The notes under the pieces: generated by a model
Database searches by the model: none
Told to the model about the DNA's origin: nothing
What the model saw: the letters and a program-made list of their open reading frames with translations, nothing else
Program-made: the position numbers and the translations under genes
Assembly (NCBI RefSeq): GCF_900188225.1
Contig: NZ_FZOC01000005.1
Location: forward strand, 62,001-126,000
DNA length: 64,000 bases
Direction of reading: 5' to 3'
DNA from: Humidesulfovibrio mexicanus
GTDB lineage: Bacteria; Desulfobacterota; Desulfovibrionia; Desulfovibrionales; Desulfovibrionaceae
Shown here: positions 42,598 to 51,099 of the stretch, one piece after another
How the letters are laid out: each line of letters starts with the position of its first letter
Numbering within the stretch: the first letter of the stretch is position 1

Positions 42598-43180
42598 GTC
42601 TCAGCTCCTTGACGAAGGCCACGCCGAACCAGAGGCCCAGCAGCGATCCGGCGTAGCCCACCGTCACCATGACCGTTGAGGTGACCATGAGCGCGGGCTG
42701 TTCGCGCATCATGAGCCAGGAGAAGGCCAAACTCAGGCCTTTGGAGAGCAGATCGTAGCAGCCCACCCCCAGAAGCAGCGGCACAGTGCGGCCGTACCCG
42801 CCCAGGGCCATGACCAGGGTCTCCGAGGCGAGGCCCGCCAGGAGCATGGCCGGAAGCAGCGCAAGCCCCGCGCCCATGAGCAGCAGCGACACCACGGCGC
42901 TGATGAGCGTGAACAGGGTCAGCGTGCCGAACACCCGCACCTTGTGCAGCAGCACCACCAGCAGCGCGGTGAACACGGCGTTCTTGAGCATCAGCGACAC
43001 CGGGTTCATGCCGCCTCCGGCCAGGGCGATGGCCAGGCTGGAGACCTTGATGACCGCGGCGAAGATGCCGATGGTGATGAGTTCGCTCACCCGCCAACGG
43101 CGCGACAGGCCGCCCCGTTTCCCGTCCGCCGACGCGGGAGAGGCCGCGCCGGCGGTGAGCATGGTGCTCTGGGCGTCCAT
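42575..43180 (-). CDS. ECF transporter substrate-binding (S) component, MptD-like
   Basis: A 201-residue membrane protein with about six hydrophobic segments after a hydrophilic N-terminus of 30 residues. It resembles the putative ECF S components called MptD, with VSELITIGIFAAVIKVSSLAIAL and LPAMLLAGLASETLVMALGGYG. S components define substrate specificity. Here the gene lies between the TonB-dependent receptor (TGATG overlap) and the T component, so haem or another tetrapyrrole is the likely cargo; this is inference from position. Confidence 0.82.
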   Translation of the reverse strand: MDAQSTMLTAGAASPASADGKRGGLSRRWRVSELITIGIFAAVIKVSSLAIALAGGGMNPVSLMLKNAVFTALLVVLLHKVRVFGTLTLFTLISAVVSLLLMGAGLALLPAMLLAGLASETLVMALGGYGRTVPLLLGVGCYDLLSKGLSLAFSWLMMREQPALMVTSTVMVTVGYAGSLLGLWFGVAFVKELRHAGIVRE

Positions 43181-45240
43181 CAGAACTCCGCTCCCAGGCG
43201 GAGCACGGCATGGAAGCCGGGGGAAACCAGGGCCGAGTTGGCCTCGGTATATTTTTCGTTGGTGAGGTTGTTCAGGTTGAGGGAGAGGCTGTATTTCCGC
43301 TCCCCGGTCCAGTCCAGCCCAAGGGCCAGGTTGTAGGTCTGCCAGTTGTTGTAGCGGTACAGCGTGCCGCTGGAGTCTTCCTTGGCCGTGCTGGCCTGGC
43401 GGGAATACGCATCGGCCGTGAAGCGCAGGGCCGCGTCCAGGTCGTGGAACCAGCGCAGGCCATAGCGGCCGAAGAGCGAGGGATCTCCGGTCTGCGAGGT
43501 CTCGTAGGTGTTGGCGTCGTATTTGCGGCGCAGGTACGTGGCCGAGACATACGGCGTGAGATTCCAATCCGCGAAGAGGTATTCGAGGGCGAGCTCGCCG
43601 CCGTAGGTGGTGGCCCCGCTGACGTTCTGGAACTGCGAGGTGGTGCCGGTGAGCGCCACGGTGGCGATGTAGTCCTCGGCCTTGCTGTAGAAGGCTGCGG
43701 CGTCCATGGTCCAGGCGCCATCGCCGTAACGCGCGCCAACCTCGAAGTTGTTGGAGGTCTCGGGCTTCAGGTCCGGGTTGGAGTAGGTCGGCCGGGAGGA
43801 GCCGTGCACCGTGCCGATGTAGAGCTGCTGCAGATTGGGGAAGCGGTAGCCCTGGGAGGCCTGGGCCCGCAACCGCCAGTCCTTGAAGCCGGAGTACACC
43901 AGTCCGATGCTGCCCACGGGCCGGTTGCCGCTGCTGGTGCCAGGGGCCAGGCCAGGGTCCTGCGCACTGTCAAGCTCGGACTTCACGATGGTCTCACGCA
44001 GGCCCATGGTCAGGGTCCAGTCGGGGGTGATGCTCCACTGGTCCTGGACAAAGGCGGCGTAGGTGTCCTGGTGGGCCTTGTTGGTGTAGGTGGAGTCGGA
44101 GGTCACCACCCCCAGCCAGGTCTTGGTGGTCTTGTGGTCGCGCGCCTTCAGGTCCTCGAAGCTGGCCTCGGCCCCGGCCACCACGTAATGCCCCCCGCCC
44201 AGGGTCCAGTCGGTCTGCAGGCTGGCCCCGGTGGTGTCCTGCCAGTTCTTGGTCCACAGCGAGGTCTTGGGGGCGAAGGCCGCGGGGTCGACGTAGTTGT
44301 AGAAGTCCTTGTAGGTGGTCTGGAAATAGGCGTTCAGCGCCAGTTTGCTCAAGGTGTCGCTGATGTCCTTGAATTCCACGAAGCCGGAGACCTTGTCCCT
44401 GGTCCAGGCCGGAAGATTGAGCTCCACCAGCGTTGTGCCGGACACGGCCGCCGGAACCTGCTCGTGGCTCCAGAAGCTGTCGGCGCGCAGGCCGAACTTG
44501 GCCTTGCCCAGCACCTTGTCCACATAGGCGGAGAAGTTGCGGCTCAGGTAGCCGGAGTCGTCCACGGGGCCGCCCGGGGCGTAGCGGTTGCCCCCGTCGG
44601 TGTAGGAGCCGGAAACCCGGTAGCTCCAGCCATCGATGCCGCCGAAGGCCGAAAGATACTCGGTGAGGGCGTTGGCCGAGCCGTCGAAGGTCTCGGCCAT
44701 GGCGAGCTGGATGGGCTTCTTGCCCCCCTTCTTGGTGATGATGTTCACCACGCCGCCGATGGCCTCGCTGCCGTGCAGCACGGACGCCGGGCCTTTGATC
44801 ACCTCGATGCGCTCCACATCGTTCAGGTCCACAAGGATCATGGAGCCGTCCATGGACTTCTGCTCCGGCACCTTCTGCCCGTCCACCATGATGAGCACGC
44901 GCGAGGGCGACTCGCCGCGGATGGTGACGCGCTTGACCCCGGCGATGGACTGGTCCAGCACCTGCACGCCGGGGATGTCCTTCAAAAGGTCGGCCACCGT
45001 GGGGGCGGGCTCACGTTCGATGTCCTCCTGCGTGACCACGCTGATGCTGTTGGGCGCGTCCTTGAGCTCGGTTTCCATGCGCGTGGCCGAGACGACTACC
45101 TGCCCGGTCTTGACTTCCTCCGCGCTTTTCGCCGCCCAGGCCTGGGCGGCGGAGGTCAGGCTGAGGAGCACGGCGCTGGCGAGCAGCAGCGGCTTCACTG
45201 TGTTGCGTTTTTTGCGCCTGCGGGGGGACAACGGGATCAT
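43180..45240 (-). CDS. TonB-dependent outer-membrane receptor (probable haem receptor)
   Basis: A 686-residue receptor. A signal peptide (LLLASAVLLSLTSAAQAWA) precedes a TonB-box-like VVVSATRME segment, then the plug domain (SISVVTQEDIEREPAPTVADLL, VTIRGESPSRVLIMVDGQ, VERIEVIKGPASVLHG, IGGVVNIITKK) and a roughly 500-residue beta barrel ending in Phe (VLRLGAEF). It would bring a large ligand into the periplasm using TonB-ExbBD from the same operon. Haem specificity is inferred from hutW and hutX; the classical FRAP/NPNL haem-receptor motifs are not seen. It overlaps hutW by four bases. Confidence 0.9.
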   Translation of the reverse strand: MIPLSPRRRKKRNTVKPLLLASAVLLSLTSAAQAWAAKSAEEVKTGQVVVSATRMETELKDAPNSISVVTQEDIEREPAPTVADLLKDIPGVQVLDQSIAGVKRVTIRGESPSRVLIMVDGQKVPEQKSMDGSMILVDLNDVERIEVIKGPASVLHGSEAIGGVVNIITKKGGKKPIQLAMAETFDGSANALTEYLSAFGGIDGWSYRVSGSYTDGGNRYAPGGPVDDSGYLSRNFSAYVDKVLGKAKFGLRADSFWSHEQVPAAVSGTTLVELNLPAWTRDKVSGFVEFKDISDTLSKLALNAYFQTTYKDFYNYVDPAAFAPKTSLWTKNWQDTTGASLQTDWTLGGGHYVVAGAEASFEDLKARDHKTTKTWLGVVTSDSTYTNKAHQDTYAAFVQDQWSITPDWTLTMGLRETIVKSELDSAQDPGLAPGTSSGNRPVGSIGLVYSGFKDWRLRAQASQGYRFPNLQQLYIGTVHGSSRPTYSNPDLKPETSNNFEVGARYGDGAWTMDAAAFYSKAEDYIATVALTGTTSQFQNVSGATTYGGELALEYLFADWNLTPYVSATYLRRKYDANTYETSQTGDPSLFGRYGLRWFHDLDAALRFTADAYSRQASTAKEDSSGTLYRYNNWQTYNLALGLDWTGERKYSLSLNLNNLTNEKYTEANSALVSPGFHAVLRLGAEF

Positions 45241-46640
45241 ATGGACTCCTCCTTTTGGTTGTGCATGTGCCAGTCGAGCAGCCCCTGCACCAGGTTCACC
45301 TGCCAGAACTGGCCGGCCAGGGTGAGGTCGACGCGGTTGCGGCGTCGGGTGAGCAGGCCCGCCCGCTCCCACTGGCGGAGCAAGGGATCGAATTCCGCCC
45401 CTGCGTCGAAACCGGCCGCGCGGGTCGCACGGGGCAGGTCAAGCCAGCCGCGTTCAAGCTGCTCGGAAAGCGAGCGCATGAGCGCCAACTGGAGCGGCGG
45501 ACGCGCCACTCCGGCCAGGGGTTTTTCCCCGGCGCGGCTTCGGGCCATGTAGTCCGAGGGGTCGGCGGTCATGAAGCAGAAGTGCCCCTGCAGGCAGCCG
45601 CCCGCGCCCGCGCCGTAGGCCAGGCAGTCGGCGCGGCTTTTCATGAGGGGATTGTAGATGTTGCGCTCACGCGCGGTGCGTCCCCAGTGGGAGATGGACA
45701 GACGGGCGGCGCGCATGTCCGTCATCAGCTCCACCCCGCGCCGGAACATCCGCGACTGCATGGGGATGTCGGCCACGGGGGCGGCGGCGCCGCTTTTCAG
45801 CGCCCGGTCGAGCTTGCCGCCGGGAAAGACGTTGAGCTGGTAGAGGTCGCAGCCGTCCAGCCCCAGGGACTCGAAAGTGCGCATGTCCTCCTCCCAGCTG
45901 CGCATGGTCTGGCCGGGCAGGCCGTAGATGAGGTCCACCACCACGGCTGCCGTGTCCATGGCCAGCAGCCGCTCCAGGGCTGTGGTGACCTCCCGCCTGG
46001 AGCACACGCGGCCCAGCGATTGCCGAAGCCGCGTGTGGAAGGTCTGCACGCCGATGGAGAAGCGGTTGGCCCCGCCCTCCACTGCGGCGCGCATCTTCTC
46101 CGGCCCGAAATTGTGGATGCGGCCCTCCACGGTGATTTCGCAATCGTTGGCCAGGGGCATGTTCTCGCGGATGCCCCGCAGCAGGCGCTCCAGATCCTTG
46201 GGCTCCAGGGCGGTGGGCGTGCCGCCGCCAAGGTACACGGCGTGCACGGGCTCGCGTCCCACTGCGGCGCGGCCGCGTTCCCGGCGCATCTCGTCGAGCA
46301 GGGCGTCGGTATAGGAGGCGCTCACCTCCTTGCGGTAGGGGGCGATGTAGAAGCCGCAGTAGATGCACTTGGTTTCGCAGAAGGGAATATGCACGTACAC
46401 CGCGCTTTTGCCTTGGCGCGGGCGCTCCATGAGGGCGGCGTGCAGCTGCAGCGCCTCCTCTCCTGTGACCATGCCGCCGCCCATGCCCGCGTGGACCGCG
46501 CGCTTGCGCTCGAAGGCCTCGGACAGCGGGTCCACCCCTTCGCGGGCGAACCATTCGCCTTCCCGCGCGCGCGTGGTCATGCCCACCCTGTTTATCCTTC
46601 CGGAGGGGCTGGTTTGTGTCCGTGCTTGAGCTGTGTTCAT
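45237..46640 (-). CDS. hutW: Anaerobic haem-degrading radical SAM methyltransferase HutW/ChuW
   Basis: A 467-residue HemN-like class C radical SAM enzyme of the HutW/ChuW group, which opens the haem ring without oxygen and frees iron. The 4Fe-4S ligands are Cys88, Cys92, Cys95 in HIPFCETKCIYCGFY; other blocks are VYLGGGTPTALEPKDLERLL, GVQTFHTRLRQSLGR and VDLIYGLPGQTMRSWEEDM. The C-terminal 90 residues form a winged-helix-like end. The Ala/Thr-rich N-terminus includes the substrate GGGMVTGEE segment. GGAGG precedes the ATG and a Fur-like box lies just upstream. It is the first gene of the operon. Confidence 0.92.
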   Translation of the reverse strand: MNTAQARTQTSPSGRINRVGMTTRAREGEWFAREGVDPLSEAFERKRAVHAGMGGGMVTGEEALQLHAALMERPRQGKSAVYVHIPFCETKCIYCGFYIAPYRKEVSASYTDALLDEMRRERGRAAVGREPVHAVYLGGGTPTALEPKDLERLLRGIRENMPLANDCEITVEGRIHNFGPEKMRAAVEGGANRFSIGVQTFHTRLRQSLGRVCSRREVTTALERLLAMDTAAVVVDLIYGLPGQTMRSWEEDMRTFESLGLDGCDLYQLNVFPGGKLDRALKSGAAAPVADIPMQSRMFRRGVELMTDMRAARLSISHWGRTARERNIYNPLMKSRADCLAYGAGAGGCLQGHFCFMTADPSDYMARSRAGEKPLAGVARPPLQLALMRSLSEQLERGWLDLPRATRAAGFDAGAEFDPLLRQWERAGLLTRRRNRVDLTLAGQFWQVNLVQGLLDWHMHNQKEESI

Positions 46641-46660
46641 TTGCGCCTCCAAAGGATTTT

Positions 46661-46679
46661 GAAATTCATTTTCATTAAC
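46661..46679 (-). promoter_or_regulatory. Fur-box-like operator before hutW
   Basis: On the minus strand the 19 bases GTTAATGAAAATGAATTTC match the Fur consensus at 14 of 19 positions and include the near-palindrome TGAAAAT-G-AATTTCA. It ends about 20 bases before the hutW ATG, overlapping the expected promoter. Iron-dependent repression of the haem operon would make sense. Confidence 0.55.
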
Positions 46680-46699
46680 AAGGCGTAAAAAAACGCCTC
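46680..46699 (-). terminator. Possible terminator after the tetR gene
   Basis: AGGCGT and ACGCCT (46681-46698) can pair around an A/T-run loop directly upstream of the Fur-like box. The T-run lies between the arms in the tetR direction, so it may serve as a weak terminator or leader stem. Low confidence. Confidence 0.25.
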
Positions 46700-46723
46700 T
46701 CCGGCCGGGGGCTGGATACGGCG

Positions 46724-47365
46724 TTACAGGCCCAGGGAGGCGACGATGGCGTCGCCCAGGGGCCGGGAGATGAGCAGGTGCTTGTCGCCTTCCAGGTCGG
46801 GCCACTTGAGGCGGGGCAGCAGCAGCACCCGTCCACGGAAAAACGTCATGCACTGGGCGACGATGGCCTGCCCCAGCACCAGGCTTTCAAAGGCCTCTGG
46901 CTTGAGCCCCTTGGCCTCGGCCGCGATGCGGCTGGCCGTGCGGTGGAACGGGGCGAGCACCTCGTTGAACAGGCGGTCGTAATACTTCTTGGGGGTGGTC
47001 AGGTCGTCGTTGAGGAGCACGGCCAAGAAGCGCCCGCTCTGCTTGCCGGTGATGGCCGCGATGACCCCGTCCACCAGCTCGCGCACGGCCGCCGCAAGGG
47101 CGTCTTTGCCGCCGCCGATGCGGGTTTCCGCGGCCTCCAGAAGCGGCAGGATGATCTCTTTCCATTTTTGCAGACAATGGCTGAAGATGGCATCCAGGAG
47201 CCCCTCCCGGCTGCCGAAGTGGTAGTTGATCATGGCGTGGTTCACCTTGGCCTCGGCGGCCAGGCGGCGGTTGCTCACCTCGTGCCCGTTGTGCTCGGCA
47301 AAGAGCCACGTGCCCGCCTCGATGAGCTTGGCCCTGGTCATGTTCTCGCCGACTGTCTGCTGCAT
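46724..47365 (-). CDS. TetR/AcrR family transcriptional repressor
   Basis: A 213-residue TetR-family regulator. The N-terminal helix-turn-helix is TRAKLIEAGTWLFAEHNGHEVSNRRLAAEAKVNHAMINYHFGSREGLLDAIF (start to end of the domain, residues about 9-60). The C-terminal ligand domain resembles the CerR-type group (FLAVLLNDDLTTP). Two tandem AACC-N4-GGTT operators overlap the -35 of its own promoter, pointing to autorepression. No copy of that site is seen in front of hutW, so control of the haem operon is not supported by the sequence. Confidence 0.9.
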   Translation of the reverse strand: MQQTVGENMTRAKLIEAGTWLFAEHNGHEVSNRRLAAEAKVNHAMINYHFGSREGLLDAIFSHCLQKWKEIILPLLEAAETRIGGGKDALAAAVRELVDGVIAAITGKQSGRFLAVLLNDDLTTPKKYYDRLFNEVLAPFHRTASRIAAEAKGLKPEAFESLVLGQAIVAQCMTFFRGRVLLLPRLKWPDLEGDKHLLISRPLGDAIVASLGL

Positions 47366-47394
47366 GTGCCCCTCGCCATGATGTTCGTGAACCC

Positions 47395-47423
47395 CACCTA
47401 GTCCATCGGCGGCGGCATGTCAA
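47395..47423 (-). promoter_or_regulatory. tetR promoter
   Basis: On the minus strand a perfect -35 TTGACA (47423-47418) and a -10-like TAGGTG (47400-47395) are separated by 17 bases, 30 bases upstream of the tetR ATG. The -35 is overlapped by the first operator. Confidence 0.55.
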
Positions 47424-47446
47424 CCGCTTGGTTAAACCGCGTGGTT
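47422..47446. promoter_or_regulatory. Two tandem TetR operators
   Basis: AACC-GCTT-GGTT (47422-47433) is followed after one base by AACC-GCGT-GGTT (47435-47446). The half-sites are identical and the two palindromes are offset by 13 bases. They cover and flank the -35 of the tetR promoter, as expected for cooperative autorepression. Confidence 0.65.
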
Positions 47447-47590
47447 AAAATGCTCTTGCCGCGGAGCCGGAGGCTTCGCGGCCATGGGCGAGACCCACGC
47501 TGGTCAACGCCATGGGCGCGCGCAGAGAGCCGCGCCGCATGGTGCGGGCGGTTGCGGCCGGGACGGTTTGGGTGTGCTGCGCCGGTGGCG

Positions 47591-48160
47591 CTACGTGCCG
47601 CTTTTGGGCGGAATGCGGCAGGACTCCTGGCAGCAGGTGCCGTAGAGGAAGCCGTTGTACGCGTGGAGGATGCGCTCCTCGCGGGCCCGACGTTCCGGCG
47701 TCAGCGCGTTGCGCGGGGTGTCGGCGTGTTTGGCGAGCACTTCGGCCCAAGCGGGGATGGCGCGCACGCCGGTGGCGACGCAGTCTCCGCTGGCGGTGTC
47801 GAGGATGCTGGCGCCGATGGTGTCCGTGGCGATGGCCAGGGGCACAGGCCCGCCGGGAAAGAGGCGCGCGCAGCTCACGGTCTCGCGCTCGAAGCTGCCC
47901 ACGTCGCCCGCGCAGAAGATGACGAGCAGCACGGGCGCGCCGCCGGGCTCGTAGGCCACCAGGTCGACATGCCTGCCGGTTTCTTCCCCGTCGACATGGA
48001 AGATCAGGGGAACCTTGGCCTTGAGCGCGTCCTTGGGGAAGCCCTTCTCCTCCACCAGATGCCGGGCAAGGGCTTGGCGGAACTCTTCGTAGGTGGTCTC
48101 CTCGATGGGCTGGCCGCTCAGGTAGTCGGTGAGCATTCCGCCCAGGCTGGTTTCGTGCAT
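47591..48160 (-). CDS. Type I restriction enzyme R N-terminal-like domain protein
   Basis: A 189-residue protein resembling the HSDR_N domain, a nuclease-like fold found at the N-terminus of type I restriction enzymes. It has LTDYLSGQPIEETTYEEFRQALARHLVEEKG at the start, the core element HVDLVAYEP (Asp followed by the strand that in such folds carries catalytic acids) and a late YGTCCQESCR cysteine cluster. There are no restriction-modification genes nearby, and stand-alone copies occur in related bacteria. Function unknown. Confidence 0.65.
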   Translation of the reverse strand: MHETSLGGMLTDYLSGQPIEETTYEEFRQALARHLVEEKGFPKDALKAKVPLIFHVDGEETGRHVDLVAYEPGGAPVLLVIFCAGDVGSFERETVSCARLFPGGPVPLAIATDTIGASILDTASGDCVATGVRAIPAWAEVLAKHADTPRNALTPERRAREERILHAYNGFLYGTCCQESCRIPPKSGT

Positions 48161-48207
48161 GGCGTTCCTCCCTTTTGCGGGCAAGGGGCTCGGCGCGGCC
48201 GCCGCGT

Positions 48208-48540
48208 TCAGGTCCGGTCCTGGCCGAGCACGGCGTAATGCCGCACATGCTTGTCCGGGATGATCTCGTAGCGTTCGTCGCCGGGGTACAGCACGGCGCG
48301 GTGCATGTCTTCCCCGGCAAAGGCGCGCACCGCCTCCCAGGAATCCCAGAAGGTGGTGAGGCCGATCTCCACGCTTCCGGACCCTGGGCCGAGGCCGTTG
48401 TCCTCCAGGCGTTCCAGCACCAGATGGCCCTTGTAGCCCTTGGTTTCCCGCGCCTCGCGCACGCCGGTGCGCTCCAGGTGCAGCAGGAAGCCGTCGCGGT
48501 GCCGGGCGGGGCACAGGCATTTCCATTCACGGGCGATCAT
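48208..48540 (-). CDS. Antibiotic biosynthesis monooxygenase (ABM) fold protein
   Basis: A 110-residue ferredoxin-like ABM-domain protein. It has the typical opening IAREWKCLCPARHRDGFLLHLERTG, a middle strand GHLVLERLEDNG and TTFWDSWEAVRAFAGEDMHRAVLYPGDE, then a closing HVRHYAVL. The fold is shared by quinol monooxygenases and by IsdG-type haem oxygenases; the IsdG catalytic trio is not clearly present. Given its place between a cytochrome complex and the haem operon, a link to haem is possible but unproven. Confidence 0.7.
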   Translation of the reverse strand: MIAREWKCLCPARHRDGFLLHLERTGVREARETKGYKGHLVLERLEDNGLGPGSGSVEIGLTTFWDSWEAVRAFAGEDMHRAVLYPGDERYEIIPDKHVRHYAVLGQDRT

Positions 48541-48555
48541 GGTTTGCTCGCACTC

Positions 48556-51096
48556 CTACTGGATGGTGTTCGGGTGGTGCGCATCCATGTCCTTGGCGAC
48601 CTTGTGGCACACGGCGCAATTGGCCTTGGCCCCCAGAGGGCGCTCCAGCTTCTGGTACTGCAGCGGCTGCACCACGTCGCGGCGCTTCCCGTAGGGGTTC
48701 GTTGCCGGGTACAGCGCGTGCTGCGGGCCGTGGCACGAGGGGCAGGAGAGCGCCCCCATGTCGTCCAGCCGCTCGCGGAAGCGGTCCGCCGGGGCCTTGG
48801 TCCAGTTGCCGAAGGCCTGGCTGGGGTCGGGCGCGCCGAAGTCCTTGTGGCAGGCCAGACAGTCGGTGGTCTGCACCCAGGCGGTGCGCGGCGGAATCTG
48901 CTTCTTGTCCATGCCCTGCGGGGTGATCGTGCTGATGAGCCGACTTGCCCCGCGCGTGCCCGTACCGGCCTCGGCCTCGCGCTTCAGCAGCGCCAGGGCG
49001 TGATCCTCCAGGTGGCCGTGGCAGGCCACGCAGTCCAGGCCAAGCTGGCCGTGCAGGCCGCGCAACATGCGCGTGCCGCCGTTTTCGCGGCTGGGGTGGC
49101 AGCGTGCGCAGGCCTCCGCGCCCTGGCCGCGCATGGTGTTGGCATGGAAGCCGTGCAGCGCGGCGGAGACGGAGAGCAGGTCGCCCCGGCCTTTGCCGCC
49201 GGTCAGGGGATCAGCGTGGCAGTCCGCGCAGCGTACGGGCTTGCCGCTTCGGGCCTGGGCCGCCAAGCCGGTGCGGTTCAGCCTGTCGTGGATGCGCAGG
49301 ATGTTCATGCCGGTTTCCGGCGTGATTGCGCCCTTGGCGTCGCCCCCGCCGTGGCAGGCGGCGCAGCCCGCCTCGTCGGACACGGGCAGGGCCGCGCGGG
49401 TGCGGGCCAGCACACGGCCGCTTGCGTCGCGCGCCTCCACCGTGGCCATGGGGTAGGGGAAGAGCGTTCCATCGGCCCTGCGGGGCGAAAGGGTGAGCGT
49501 GGCGTGGAACCAGTCGCGGCCGTCCAGGAGCTTCATGCCGCCGCTGGCCGCGCCCCCTTCCACGGCGTAGGTGAGGGCGACCCCGTCGGTGACCTTGGAG
49601 GGGCCGTCGCCGCGCTTGATGAGCTGGGCGTGGAGGCGGACTTCCGGCTCCCGCAGCGAGAACACGCCCGGAGCCCCGACAGCCTGATGCATTCCCTGGC
49701 CGGGCCAGGCAAGCAGCACGTATTCGTCCGTGGCCGGGTCGAAGGGCGGCACTTCGGCGTCCGTCTCGACAATGTCCACCGCAGGCTGAGGGCCGTCCGT
49801 TCTGCCCCCCAGCACCTGGGCCACATAGGCGGCCAGGGCGTCGCGCTCCTGGCCGTTGCCCACAAAGGGCGGCATGGCCGGGTTGATGGCGTCAAGGGCG
49901 CCCAAAAGCGAGGCCATGCCTTCCGTGGTGAGGCTGGCGGCCCAGGGGCGGATGTTGTTCATGGGGCCGCCGATGGAGTGGCAGCTTGCGCACTGGTGTT
50001 GGAACAGTTCTGCCCCGGCCTCCAGCCTGTTGGCTTCGGTCACCTGGCGGATGCGCGCCCATTTGGCCGTGGCCAGATAGCCCTGGGCGCTGGCGGTTTC
50101 CTCCGTGCCCACGCGGATGCCGTTGGAATAGGTGTGTCCGTAGATGAGAAACGGCTTGCGCGCGGCCTCGCGCACGAACTCGAAGCTGCCGATGACGCCC
50201 CAGCCCGTAAGCACCACCACAAGGGCCAGCGGGAAGCGGAAGCGGCCGGGCGTGCGGATGGCCAGGACCAGCGCGCCAATGGCCGCCGCTGCGGCGAAAT
50301 ATTGGAAGTACTTCAGGAAACCGGTGATGCGCGCCGAGCGCAGCATGACCATCTCAAACTGCGGCTGGGGCAGGGCGTGGATGTACCACCAGCCCGCGCC
50401 GACGCAGGCGGCCAGCGGCAGGATGGTCCAGGCGGCGGCCATGCGCACCATGCGTTCGCGTGCAAGGCCGGAGCCGTTCTCATCCGGAATGCGCGTGGCC
50501 GTGACAAAGCCGAAGAGCCCGGCCAGCGCCAGGCTGATGGCCGTGCGCAGGGCCAATTGCGGCCAGAAGGTCGGGTTCAGGAAGGCGTCCCAGAAGTCAC
50601 GGCTGGTGGTCCACTCGCCCGGCGTCAGCATGAAGCCCACAATGCCGTTGATCATGAACAGGGAGAGGAAGGCGAACAGGAAGTAGAACCAGCCCATGCG
50701 CATGTGGTCGCCCGGCTCCATGCGGTCGAACCCGTAGTAGTAGACGAGCAGCGCGACGATTTCGCCCAGGAAGAACACCCATTCTGTGGCGAAGCCGTAA
50801 ACGAAGACCTTCAGGAGCGTGCTTGTGGCCTGCGGCGACAACAGCCCGATGGTGAACCAGATGCCCACGCCCGTGACCCCGCCGGCCACCATGGTCACCA
50901 GCAGGAAGAGCCGGGCGTGGCGCTTGACGTGGGCCAGCAGCGCCGGGCTGCCCAGCCTGCGCGCGTACAGTTCGGCAAGCACGAGGTACAGGCCGCCGCC
51001 CACGGCGAAGTGCGCCAGGTACACGTGGAACGTGCCGATGAGGGCGATCCAGAAGCCGCCAGCCAATGCGAAAAGGTGCCAGATAGGGTATTCCAT
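48556..51096 (-). CDS. CydA-like membrane subunit fused to an octahaem cytochrome c region
   Basis: An 846-residue protein. Residues 1-330 hold about eight membrane helices resembling subunit I of cytochrome bd (TFHVYLAHFAVGGGLYLVLAE, TEWVFFLGEIVALLVYYYGFDRME, INGIVGFMLTPGEW). A class I cytochrome c-like segment follows with CASCH at Cys369. The rest of the chain, to Cys827, carries seven more CxxCH motifs (CAACH, CADCH, CARCH, CVACH, CLACH, CPSCH, CAVCH) in a periplasmic region. It probably passes electrons between quinol and c-type carriers rather than reducing oxygen. It forms a two-gene unit with the next entry, which starts upstream. Confidence 0.75.
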   Translation of the reverse strand: MEYPIWHLFALAGGFWIALIGTFHVYLAHFAVGGGLYLVLAELYARRLGSPALLAHVKRHARLFLLVTMVAGGVTGVGIWFTIGLLSPQATSTLLKVFVYGFATEWVFFLGEIVALLVYYYGFDRMEPGDHMRMGWFYFLFAFLSLFMINGIVGFMLTPGEWTTSRDFWDAFLNPTFWPQLALRTAISLALAGLFGFVTATRIPDENGSGLARERMVRMAAAWTILPLAACVGAGWWYIHALPQPQFEMVMLRSARITGFLKYFQYFAAAAAIGALVLAIRTPGRFRFPLALVVVLTGWGVIGSFEFVREAARKPFLIYGHTYSNGIRVGTEETASAQGYLATAKWARIRQVTEANRLEAGAELFQHQCASCHSIGGPMNNIRPWAASLTTEGMASLLGALDAINPAMPPFVGNGQERDALAAYVAQVLGGRTDGPQPAVDIVETDAEVPPFDPATDEYVLLAWPGQGMHQAVGAPGVFSLREPEVRLHAQLIKRGDGPSKVTDGVALTYAVEGGAASGGMKLLDGRDWFHATLTLSPRRADGTLFPYPMATVEARDASGRVLARTRAALPVSDEAGCAACHGGGDAKGAITPETGMNILRIHDRLNRTGLAAQARSGKPVRCADCHADPLTGGKGRGDLLSVSAALHGFHANTMRGQGAEACARCHPSRENGGTRMLRGLHGQLGLDCVACHGHLEDHALALLKREAEAGTGTRGASRLISTITPQGMDKKQIPPRTAWVQTTDCLACHKDFGAPDPSQAFGNWTKAPADRFRERLDDMGALSCPSCHGPQHALYPATNPYGKRRDVVQPLQYQKLERPLGAKANCAVCHKVAKDMDAHHPNTIQ

Positions 51097-51099
51097 GGC

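Noticed and set aside
42575-43567. Extended N-terminus of the ECF S component into the receptor gene
   Set aside because: The added residues are antisense-free but out of keeping with S components, which begin close to the first helix; the ATG at 43180 lies in a TGATG overlap typical of this operon.
46641-46723. TetR operator in front of hutW
   Set aside because: I searched this stretch for the AACC-N4-GGTT motif seen upstream of tetR and found none; only the Fur-like box is supported.
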